From Bimastos eiseni (Eukaryota; Annelida; Clitellata; Crassiclitellata; Lumbricidae), in the NCBI GenBank assembly GCA_959347315.1, contig OY365813.1, positions 17,329,081 through 17,393,080 of the forward strand: 64,000 bases of DNA. The letters are read 5' to 3'. Of the stretch, positions 22,817 through 35,400 are shown in pieces. A program made the translations under genes and the position numbers. Position 1 is the first letter of the stretch; every line of letters begins with the position of its first letter. The notes beneath the pieces are model-generated. The model was not told where the DNA came from and searched no databases. It saw nothing but the letters and a program-made list of their open reading frames with translations.

Positions 22817-25800
22817 ATGGCTGACACGTTGCAGCCTAATGTCTCAGATACGAAACACCTTTTGCGGGAAAAACTTTCTTTATGGGATGCAAAATTGAAT
22901 CCCAAGGCACCGCTTTCAGATCGACAAAAGGATGGATTTATAGAGCTGACGACACTATGTGCGAACAGACGTCTGCCGGTTGAGGTGAGAGATTCTCTGC
23001 TTTCGGCTACGGAGGAGGGGTAGCGGGTCAGATATTTATTTTATCTGTGTTATTTTTGGTATATTGCTATGTATTACTTGACAGTGACTCCCGAAAACCT
23101 GAGGCTGCTTGAAATGTGTTGACAGTTTGATTTGGACTCTGTTTAGTAGCCTAGGATTGGTCAGTAGGCGTTGGTAGTGTATTTTATGTACCAAACATTT
23201 GTTTACATATTCCACGAATGCCGTTCAAAACCGTTAAATGTCAAATAACGCAATCTTGACAACGTCCTGGCATATCTTGAGGCTGGTATATTGGGCGCTA
23301 TGTCATGGAATGGACGCTTTGCATGGCTGTCGACTGTTAGATTCGACTTCTGGTTTTAGTAAATAGCATTCATGATTGACAAAATCAAAACGGTTCTTCG
23401 GTGTTTCCCTTGCTGGTCTTTGGTTGCCAGTGTCTCTTCACAAGTAAAGAAGTATGGCATATATATATCACAGTTTGTCTCTAGCATCAGAGGTGGAATT
23501 TTACTGCATACTCTGGCATATCGGTTTTTTCAGTTTTTGTGTGTGTTTATGCTCTCTCAATTTTCAAACAAGTAATAATAGCAATAAGACGAATTGTTTA
23601 GTACAGTAGCAGAGCCAATGCTAGCAGAAAGAGCACCAGACATATCAGCAAGTCAGTTACAGTCATATGATTATTTCAAAAGTGTTAAATCTTTTACAGT
23701 TATGCATGCTCCTGAGGTGAATTGATAAGTAAAACAATATAACAAAATTGATATAACAAAACAAAAAACAAGTCTGTGTAATAATAGACTATATCGTAAC
23801 CACTAATAGATCCTGCACCCCACTTTTATTGAGTCTGATTTGTGAGTGGGCTATTTATAATCAGGTCTTTATTATTTTTGTTTTAGTTACCAGTTGATGA
23901 CATTCCAGTCAATGTTCCTCATTCCAATGTTACAGTCAAAGAAAATGACATCTGGACAAAGTTTACAACATCAATGGGGTTGAATAGAGTGGAGACTGCA
24001 CAGCAGGTTTGTTGCTTGAAACCCTAGAAATATATTGGCCTTAATTTTTGTTGCGGTACAATGCACAAGTATGGGCATTTAGAGCTGTAACGATATCAGT
24101 TTTTGCCGATTATGCCGATACCGATTATTGCCGATTATTCATTTGCCGATACCTGATTATTTTGCCGATTATTTAATTGTGTTTCCCAGATGTCTGTTCC
24201 AAAAGACTATTGTCTATACTAGGGTTGTTAATATCGGTTTTTGGGGCAAACAGATTATCGGATTTTTAAAACCGGTTATCGGATTTTATTGGTGTTCGTA
24301 GAAAATATTGTAAATTGTAATATGATACAACAATGCACGTTATTTTATATAATACGTATCGCAATGCAGCGTCAACACTCAGTACTAAAGTGTTTAGGTC
24401 ACATTGTAATCTGGGACAAACATTATCCCGCAGCACTTGGTCTCACGCTCTCCCCACGTGCTTTGAAGCTTGCCAAGGCGGTTCTGCACTGGCCGCTAGT
24501 GGGTTACACGCCGAGTTCGTTGTCCAATTGAAAACCCTCCACCTGCAGTCCCCTCTTATCCTCCCTCTCTCGTCTGTGAGGTCTCCCGTGTACGGATCAA
24601 ATTTGGGTGCCTTGCAGTCAGCTCTTCTGTCTATCGTCGTCGGCATGGGTTACCCTTCCCCTAGCACTCCTTCCCCCGCTCAGCTTGTTTGTACTAGAGG
24701 ACTGTTCACTAGCGCAGCTATTACCTTGGTGGAAGACGCGGCCGGGAATATTTTGCTTAGTCACGTCTGTACCTTTGAAGATGCTATGGGACTTACTCCG
24801 GGACAAGTGAGATAAATAATAAGGAGGCAAAAATTACTGTTGCGCATAGAGTTGCCATTGTTTTAGACAACTGTGATATAAAGCTTGACAGATGTAGTGA
24901 TACAGAAACCAGATAGTGCCACTTATGAATTGGTGAACAAAAAAGGGGAAAGGGGTTTGAAATGTATTCTCTGGGAAGTTACTTGCAGCTGAACTCAAAT
25001 ATTTGCACCATTGTTTTTTTTCTTCAGTTTTTCTCATGGTTTTCTGAGACTGAGGGACAGATGGAGCAAGAGGAAGGACAACAGCAAAGGTGTGGCATCT
25101 GTTAAAGTTTACTCCATGCATCAAGACTATAGTTACACATTGCTTACAAATAGGGGTGTGCGGTGGTCAACCAAAAGGTCTGGCTTTGTAAATCCATGTC
25201 TGGGAGGAAACTTGTTTTGAGATTTCTGCCTACCTGTGCCCCTATGGTAAACTCAGGCCATCATGTGCCACTTACCACACCTTGCACTGAGTTTGTGAAT
25301 AATGTACGACAGATAAATTCTGATTGATTTGTCTTTGATCAAGATTATGCACTAAATACTATACTCCTCTGTATTTATGCTCATTGATGAGATATGAGCT
25401 TAATGAAGTAAGGACAACCAATTTAACTATTAGTTGACCAGTCTAATTTACTGTAATGTATTCATTACATTACATAACGAAAGTACTAGACAATGTCCTA
25501 ATTATTATTCTACCTATTAGTTGATGACATTGATCATGGATATACTTTAGATTGCTTGATATTGAGCATACCTGTCTTTAATATCAAGTATGTTTTGCAT
25601 GCCTTCTCTTAACATTAGATTAAATATATAACGTGGTGTATTTTTTAAAAGGGAGTTCCTGGAGAGCGTTCAGAGGTACAAGAATCAGTGTGATGAAGTC
25701 ATTGAAGAGGTTGAACAGTGTCTGGAGTTTCTTACAGTCCTCAAGACAGACTATGTTCGAGTTGCTACCAAGACCAATGCACTGCATGAAGCCTGTGAAA

Positions 25801-28800
25801 ACCTTCTTGAAGAACAGGTAACTCCTCTGACTTGTACTATGGTAAATTCTGCTACTGTTTGCACTCTTGAAAGTGCCAGTCCTAAGCCTGGATAAAGGAG
25901 GAGGGTGATGCTAATGATCTTTGCTATCACACAAAGTCAATAAACTGCAACTACCACTACCTGTACTATGGTAAGGTACTGCCATCAATGCCATCAATTA
26001 CCTACTTCAGTATTCAAGGCTTCACCTTGAACTTAAGGAGCTTTGACTGCAGCGAAATGTGATGACATAGGTCCATTATTAACCCTTACCCGTCCAATAT
26101 TATATCAAACGCATTATAATTGGCTGCTGTGAGCTCAGGAGTGTTAAGGGTTAAGACATGTTTCCATGTTTGCGATTTTATGTTTCAGCATGATATTACC
26201 TGTATATTATTTTCACAGTAATGAACCAGAATTTGCACCCTTTGGTGCAATCTGCCACTATGAAACCTATAAATTTAAAATAACTTAAACTTATTGATTT
26301 TATTACAGTTATTGATTTTAATACATGCATTAGTCGGCCACTTCACAGCATCTTCTTCAATCCTCTGACTGCCTTGATCTTTCTTTATCCATGTCCGAAC
26401 TTCCATCGCTCAATGCAGATCCATTGCTTGCTTAAGTCCCTCTCTGTGGAATGAATGGGCCTATCTGTCCGCACAGGGGCGGCGATCCCGGGGGGAGTCG
26501 AGGGGAACAACTCCCCCACCTTTTACTGAGAGGGGACACATTATATGTTTTTCACCCCCACTTTTTCTACCCCTCTCATTGGGTGTCCCCCTACCTGTCA
26601 AACGCGATCGCTGCCTCTATATCCGCATCACCATTCTCTCTAGAAATGTTTGTGCTCATCTTTCTCTCACCTCAAATCCTGCTTGCTTCTCATGGTCCTT
26701 GTACTGGGATTGCTTTCGAATGGTCCATGCTGAGAGAAATGCTTTAGAAATGGTTAAATACAGTGCAGTATAATGCAAATTGGTATATAAGCACTTATGT
26801 GAGTAGTCTCTGGTACCTGCGTATTGCATGTATTATTATTTGGTAGTGCAATAATATATTTGTATTTAAAACTGTTTATATGTATAACTAGTATAGCAAG
26901 TTTAACTTATCACTAAAAACTGTGGTTGACTGTCTAGTTGTCTCGCTTATGAATTTAGACGCAGTTGGTGAATGCTGCAGAGAGTATTAATAGCAAGCTG
27001 GGATACTTCAATGAATTGGATCGCATATCAACGGTAAACCCATCATCTAATTTCAGATAGTATTTGCAATTAGTTAATTTATTACTGTGCTCAGATAGCT
27101 TGGGTTGTAAATCAGATGGACTTCATTAAGTAGAATTATTAACCAAAACTTTGTCAACATTTGCAGGGTATCTCTTTATTTAATTGTACAGGGGCTGTTT
27201 GCCCTGTCCTTTGCATTTTTTTTTATCTTTTACTGTATGCCCTTTCATGGGTTGCTTTATGTTGTATCTTTAAGTCATTTTTTAATATTTCTGTTTACAA
27301 CTGGGTACTCCTTCGAACGATGTTTTATTACCTCACATTAAATTCTTTTCATCATCTGGGGATTTATGCAGCACCTGTGTTAGCTTGATCTTTATCTTTG
27401 TCTTTAGTCTGGTTTTCCAACAGCTCTGCTCTTTATATCTTTAAGTGCACTGTAAGACTCTACTGTATATGTTTGACTACCTTTCATTGCATGAGAGCCG
27501 TAGAATACAGGATGCATTAGTTTAGTTGGTCGTTGATTTCTTTACTGTTACAGAAGCTCAACTTGCCAACCTGCAGCGTCAATAGTGAAGGGTTCCTGCC
27601 GATCTTGTCACAGCTCGACGAATGCATTGAATATTTGAACAAACATGTCTGTGAATTTCATGTTTATCTTATTTATTCCAAGAATTCACACACACTGAGT
27701 TTATCTAATTAATTTGTATCTGAGATTTATATAGCACCCGTTCAAGGTTAGCTTCTGACTCAACCCCGGTTGAAGAGAACATTGTTCATGATCAAGAGAA
27801 CATCGTTCAAGATCATTGCCAACTGCTGCACTCATTCACTCCTTCATACAACTTGACTAGATTACTCTATGTTGACCTTCCAGCTGAGCTGTTGGGTTGC
27901 ATTCTACTGCATGTCTTGCCAATGCATTTCCAGATTTGCCACATCTCAGGGTATATTCTGGAAGTGCTTCGCTGGCTTCCCCTCCAGCAGCAGATTTCAT
28001 ACCAGGTCATCGCTTTGGTCTGGCAGTCCTGCTGGACTATGATTCAGGCATACCTTTGTGACTTTTGCTGCCCTCCTAGTGTGCTCCAAGTTGTCGCTCT
28101 CTCAATTGTACAGAGTGGGGCGGGCTTGTCATCCATTTGCCTGCACGGCTACCGAGCGGAATTGTACATTCTCAGTGATTGGCCCCTCGCTCTGGAACAG
28201 GCTCCCGTTGGCACTGTGCTTGCTCCCCATGGTCCACTCTGGCTCTTTCTATACTCGCCTCTGGCTGCCCTTTTCAGCCGTACTGAGGTTGGGGGTGATT
28301 CTGAGTGGTGGCATTAAAGTCTCACATAAATCTTTGTAAGGATTAAATGACTGAATTTGGTTTATGTATTTTTAGGCTGACTGGTTAGTACTTACACAAC
28401 AAAATGACTGCAGTGCCATTGTTTAATCTGGGTTTTCATGAATTACACATGTCATGAATAATTGAATATCCTGACTGTCACACCTAATTTATGCTAATTT
28501 AATTAGTTTATTTTGTGGAGTGCTTATTTGATATTTAACTCTTTAATGATGAGATTTTACTAAAAGCAACTGGGAAACCAATGAGGCTAGTCGTTAAAAT
28601 GTCAGTTGACGGTGCCTGTTTATTGCGCTACCTCTTTTACCGTTCCTGGGTGAATAGCACCTTTGAATAATTATCTTTAAGAGGTGCTATGTAAATTGTA
28701 TAGATAGGTAGATTGAAATTACATTGGTAGTCGTGTACTGATGATGATGGTTCAATTTTAGCCTCAGTACAAAGAGTCGTCTGTTTACCTGGTAAAGTTT

Positions 28801-31800
28801 AAGCACTGCCTATCGCGTGCACTTGGTCTGCTCAAGTCTCACATCTTCAACGTTCTTCGAGCTGCCACCAAGCAAGTTCTCCCAACAAAGGTACACTGAG
28901 AACTTGTTATAACATTTGTCAGAAAAGCATGAATTGGATTTTCTTTATCGTCTTAATATTCACATTTCCACAGTTTAGCATATGTAGAGCTGGTGCTGTT
29001 GATGTAGGTTGATGCATGAGTTTGCTTTGTTGATTGTGTGTCTTTATCAGCTGGGCCCATGTGCATGGCGATTGGCGGATTTTAAAATGGTCGTAACTCA
29101 ATTCCAGCTTTGTGCCCTAAGACGGACTTCATAGGCTGATATTTTAGACTATGGGAAAATGGCACGTATGAACGATCCGTTGGTACCATACTAACTGGTC
29201 AGAGACTTGGATGAGCTTGGGAAAACCCAGCATCAATGGCGATTATGGCTAGTGCAAGCTTGCTTGTGCAAGCTATTTATTTGGCTATTTTCAGACTTGA
29301 TCTCGAAAAGAAGTTTATTGTGCACATTTTTAAAATTAACAGATGATTTTGCTAAAACACGAATGTCACTGTTATTGCAATATTACTCCTCCACAAAAAT
29401 TACTGTGTATGGATTAAGATTGCCTTACTCAACTATTATTTAACTTGCATGTGGGAAAAGTTAGCTCGACCATTGCAAGCTAAAGGCAGTGTGTTCGGCG
29501 ATTTGATGTGTCAATCAGTGTTAAAACTCCCGATTAAACAAAGATCACCGTTCTTATTATCATTTTGTGACGGCGAAGAAGAAGAACATATTAAGTTCAT
29601 CGTCCGACAATAGCAGAGTGAACTATGGTCTCTCTTAAATCAACTTTGACGTCTGAAACTGTGTCACAGTGAACCAATCGAGACGTCCGCCATTTTAAAT
29701 ATCCCTGCTAAGCCTGACTACTGGATTTACGCCTGCCTGCCAGGTGGACTAGCGCTAGTCGGTTTTAAAAGAACTTAGGCGCCTCCATACACGCTGATCT
29801 AGTTATTTAGTCGGGTTTACGGCATAAACTGGTCCGGCCTAGGACTTACGAGCTTTTAAAAGCCGCCATACACGTGGGTCCTGTTGTTGTGACTTTCCAA
29901 ATCTCTTTAACGACCAGCATTATTGATTTCTCATACATTTTACTACATGCTGGTTGTTATAGAGTTAAGATACCGCCCTTGGCACGGCTCTGACTTTGAT
30001 AGTTGTAGCAAGGTTTTGCAATTGTTAATTTGTTTTCTGATGACTTTAGGTATAGCTTCTGATTTGCTGTGAGAGGAGGTAATCGAACGTTTTAAGTGTG
30101 ATTTTGATAGTCTTCATAGAGTTTGTCCTGTTGAGGTTTTGGGATCTTCCGGAACCTTGTGATTGTTTGTGTGTTTGTGCGCATGCATTAGTACATGTAA
30201 ATATATGCATGGCACCTATTAAGAAACTTCTAAAGCAAGTAAAGAGAGGAGTAGTTATTTTACTGCATACATGATGACAGAAAGTCTGCAACTGATGGGA
30301 CCTTTTCTCGGAAATATTTGCTTAAATGTGTCTGGTTGACTTTTGTCCTGGACAGAATGAGCAGTTGTATGATTTTAAAGTGACCAAAGAGGTATGACAA
30401 CCACGTGCTTATCTGCTTGGTCTTAGATGTTTAAACTGCTTTTTCTCACGGTTCTTAGTTGGTTTTTGCTTGGGTTTCTATTTTTGTTTACGAGTTGTGC
30501 TGAGCCAATGCTTTGTTATATGCATAGCTGTTTATATTTAAGTATTTTGTTGAAGTCTTTATTGCCTCTTAATTACTAAACATTTAAGATTATTGTGCTT
30601 AGTCAATGTTTTGGTATGTTCGTAGTTGCTCATATTTAAGGATTTGTTGAAGCCTTTTTCCTCATAAATTACTTTTTGATATGTCACACAATTTTGAATG
30701 AAAAATCTTTTCCTGCTTATCACAGAACAGGCAATCATTTTCCTCCTATTAAACCACGAAGCCTCTGTGTCGATGGTTTTGTATATTGCTATGTATAATT
30801 CGTTTATTATCAAACAGGTTGTCACACCGTAAACTATGTAACTGCCTGTTAAGTGTCCATCCTGCAGTCGATGTAAGAATTCCTGCGTTTGAATCAGGTG
30901 TACTGTGCTTACGGTGAACAGATATTTTGTCTGATAGTTTGGCTAAATAACATTCTCTGATTTAAACTTATATTACAATTTACATTGACAATTGCTGGGC
31001 TTCTGCAGTTACATTCAACAAGAAATTGTGGTTCTGCAGCCATAATATTTAGAAGAACAGTTCTGTTGCTTTGTTGAAAGTTCAAACAGCTTTATGGCTC
31101 TCCCAAGGTTATCAGCAGTACTGTATTGATTTTGTGACTTTTAAAGTCAGTAATTTGTCTATTTGAGATTCAAACATGACTGCTGCCTGGTTGGTGCTTT
31201 TGGGGACTTTGAGGTTTCTAGAAGCTGTAGAATATATGTAGGAATATCATTATGACTTGCAATTTTAACAATTCCTGTCATTCCTATACAGGGATATATC
31301 TATATGCAAGTTAAAAATTGGCAGACCTTTGTGGAACCTGGTACTTTGATTGGAAATGAAAGACATATTATTTCTTGCCAATCTGAATAATTTAGTGCAT
31401 AAATTCTTGTTTGAATTACATCCTGTGCCAACATACAAGACTTTGTCTTTTTTATTTCTGTGATCGCGGAGTAACAAACGGTGCCTGGGACCAAATTAAA
31501 ATAAACAATATTGTGGATTAATTGGATCTAATCCTGATTCGGAAAAAGCAGGTCAAATATTGGGAGTCATTAATTGGCACGATATGTCAATCAATCACAC
31601 CCTAATTAAAGTGCATTACAATCAATCAATCAAGGTGTTTTTTTATTGATTGGAACACAATCAATCAATCAAACAAGAGAATGGTAATGAGCAATAGGGA
31701 AGGTAAACCCCTAAGGGACCAATATCCCGCTAGTAGGGGTACCCTTATCAAAAATAAGTGACGATGGTGGTGGTGAGAGTAGATTAGATAAGGTTTTTTT

Positions 31801-32381
31801 TAAACATTTGTAAAATAGTTGTAATTAAGCATATACTGTGTATAGGGGCACTTGCGTAAGAACTAAAGCAGTCATCTTTGTCTGGTAAAAATTAATTATT
31901 GATCATCTTGCCCTATCATTTGATAGTGTTTGGTCATCTTGGTTTTGTGATGTCATAGGATTTATTTTTTGTACTCATTATCTAATTAATGATTTAAAAT
32001 TTTAATTTGGTACTGGATAACTATTTGCTATAATTACCAGTGATGTATTGTCTGCAGGATATTCCAACACCGGTGGATGATGCGTTTACCTTGTTCTATG
32101 GAAAGTTCCGCACCAATGCACCTCGTGTGAAGGCTCTCATGGAACAGGTGGAAATGAGACTTGACAAAAGCCCCGAGTAAGTAGAGCTGTACTTATCAGT
32201 GCCAGTTAGTGTAATGGAAACCTTGCATGCAACCAAGATTGCTTGTTGTATTACTATTTTTAATTAACAACGGGTTAATTACGGGTTCAGTGTCTATGTA
32301 GGTTCAAGGCATCAACCATTGGTATGCAAAACCAAACCACTTAATCAAGTCAATATAGTTTAGCATACATACATATGTCAT

Positions 32382-32417
<36 letters not shown>

Positions 32418-35400
32418 ATATAATATATATATATATTCAGAATTTACTAGTTATTGGGAATCTCTTAAAATGCTGGCATTTTGTACTTGGGGACAAAGTT
32501 AACATGTTAAGTACTGTTTTGAACAATCTGATCATTATGGGACACTGTAGCCGAATGGTTAGAGTGTTCACCTTGTAATTTGGAGAATATGGATTTAAAC
32601 CATAATGGCTAAGCACCAATGATTGTGGCTTGGTCATTAGTTTTTGGTGCCTGATAAATGTATAACAATGATAATAATGAACTGTTAAAATCATTGTGTG
32701 TTTTATGACGAAATACTGATGAAGATAGTGTTCTTTGACATACAGATACCAGCAGCTGTTGAATGATTGTCATCAGTGCTATTTTCAACAGCGCCTGACG
32801 CTTCTCTCACCAAGTGTCGAAAGCGCGGTCACTGAACTGGCAGCAAAACACAGCCGGGATCACTGTGCACTAGTAAGTATTATAACTGCTGCTCTCCTGT
32901 TGCTAGTATTAATTAATGATGTTTATGGTACCAGTGTCTAATAGTCAAGACATAAACTGATGGCATGCAAAACCGAGTCAAATCAAGCATGCATTCATAA
33001 CCTATCATCTAAACATTTATATAATGCCTCTTGCAGAATAAATATGGAGAGGCACAAAGTTGTTAACTGCAACAGCTATGGATGGTATTTAACTGATTTG
33101 TGACATGAGTTGAAAGTGAAATTGTGAGAGGTTGTTGAGTCAGAGGTTGTTGTCATCTGGATTTCTTCATATGTCGTTTGCTGTATGATAAGGGTTTTGT
33201 GGTTGGTGAAGTGGATTCGTTTTACGGTGTTTTGGTTTTGTAGGTTCGCAGCGGTTGCGCCTTCATGATACACGTCTGTGAAGATGAACATCAACTCTTC
33301 TTTCACTTCTTCTCAAGGCCAACTCCACTTCTTGAGTATGTATAAATACTAACATGTGTATTGTGTAATCTTTATATGTTCTTCTATTTTGGAATTGTAC
33401 ATATGGTGAAATGAGGCTGAATGGGTTTACTATACCATGCAACAAAGACATCATAGCAACAAGGTGTTTGCTGTGTGGATCTGTACCTCAAGCACTATTA
33501 ACATTTCCATTTATAGAGGCCTCGGTATTAATATCCTGAGGTTCTCTTCTGGAACTCACTTCTGGAGCAAGCCTGCTCTGTATAGAGTTCATGTAGGTCA
33601 TTTCAGTTACTCAATCACTTTCCACACAAGCTGTAAATTGTTATGTATGTATAATATATAAATGTATGTATTAAAACATTTGTGGCGCCTTTTAACTGGC
33701 CTGAGCAGGTTGTATGACTGGTGGTAGTAAACAGAGTTAGAAATCCTCCATTGTGATACGTTTTCCATTAAACTACTGAACCAGATGTATGTTATATTCA
33801 GTAGATGGGAAATCTCTTATTTTTTTGCTGATGTTGGTCTTGTCATAAAGCTATTCAGCAGAACTTACTGCATAACGTGCGTTTTGCTCTTTGCAGCCAA
33901 ACGTTGGAGAGCCTCTGCACGAACTTGTATGATGTCTTGCGACCTCTGATAATTCACGTCAATCACTTAGAGACTCTGGCAGAGCTGTGCAGCATACTCA
34001 AGGTCTTTTCTACTTCCAATTTTTTCCCTTAGACTGCATTTGGTTTGCTAAATGTGTTCAATTAGCAATGATAATAATAATAATTTATTAATTTACACTG
34101 TAAGCTGACAGATACACAGTAAGATTACATGATCTATTAGTAACAGATGATTGTAAGTTTGACAGGAGTCAAAGTTGGCCTGATTGTGAATAGCCGGGGA
34201 GGAAAATTTGATGAATGAATTGTTACTCTTAAAGTGCAAACTTTTCTGCTCTTTATTTTACAATTATTAAATTTTTGATTGTAGGTTGAAATGATGGAAG
34301 AACATATTCAGAATAACAGTTAGTAAAGTTATGTGATTATCGTTTAGTTAGTATTTGACTCATTTGCTAATGATAGTATGGTATTTCACATGCACAGAAC
34401 ATAACAGTAACCTGATTTAATAAAAAAACTGGCTTTGATGCTGAAACAGAATTGTAACAAGGGGTGACTATCACTTTAGCTGAAATTGCAACAGCCTCAG
34501 ATGCATGCTTGCCAGTAGGCTGATTGCAAAGGTGGCAGTTGGTTGAATTTCAAACAAGAAATGGCCTCAACTGAAAACTTAGTGAAACATTTTACTGAAG
34601 TGGCTGAAGTGCCTAATAGGCTGAAGTAAACCTGAAAGCCAAATGAAGTACAGTCGCATGTGCAAGAGTTCAAGAGAGCTGTAACAGTTGCTGCGATACC
34701 TGTGTCAGTTTCTTAATAGGTATTGTGTTGCACTCCCCAGTTGCTGTAAATGTCACGTTACGTCTTTCATGAGTTGTACTTCAGTGGAGGTTTGTAATCA
34801 ATTGATCAATGAAACTTTATATGGCACCTCTTCAAGAAATCTACTCAGAGGCATTTCAACCTCGGCCAAATAAGACAGATTTCAGAATGGAATAAAAATG
34901 GAATAGAGAGTTCCTAGGCAAGAGCCTAAGATCCAACTGGAGGCTTTTCCAAGCAGTCGGGCCTACAACTGATGTCTGAAAGGGTGAGTCCTTTATCATT
35001 TGTGTCAGGTGAACAGTTGGTGGCATTTGACATGGTGTGTGGCCAGATGCTTCAGGATGTTCAGGAGCGACTCGTCTACCGGACACACATATTCATCCGC
35101 CAGGAGATCCTTAACTACAACCCAGCACCTGGAGACCTTGCCTATCCGGAGAAGCTGGAGATGATGGAGGTGAGTGGTGCAGTCCTTTGAAGTGCTGTTG
35201 ATCCCGTTGGTGTTTGTGAGGTCTCAACCCTGGCTGACTCTTAAAGGAATTTTTGGTTCAAAATTTTATTCCCTGCAATAAAGGTTTCCAAGCAACGATT
35301 TGTGTGTTTTTGTTTTGCTCATCCTAGCTCATCCTCTATTTATTTGGTGTTACAATTTCTCCCCCATTGCTTTTTGAGGTAATAGGCTACCATATATGAA

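Noticed and set aside
29075..29700. Possible inverted-repeat transposon bounded by TTTAAAATGG-type ends
   Set aside because: Only about 10 bases match between ends and no target duplication is visible.
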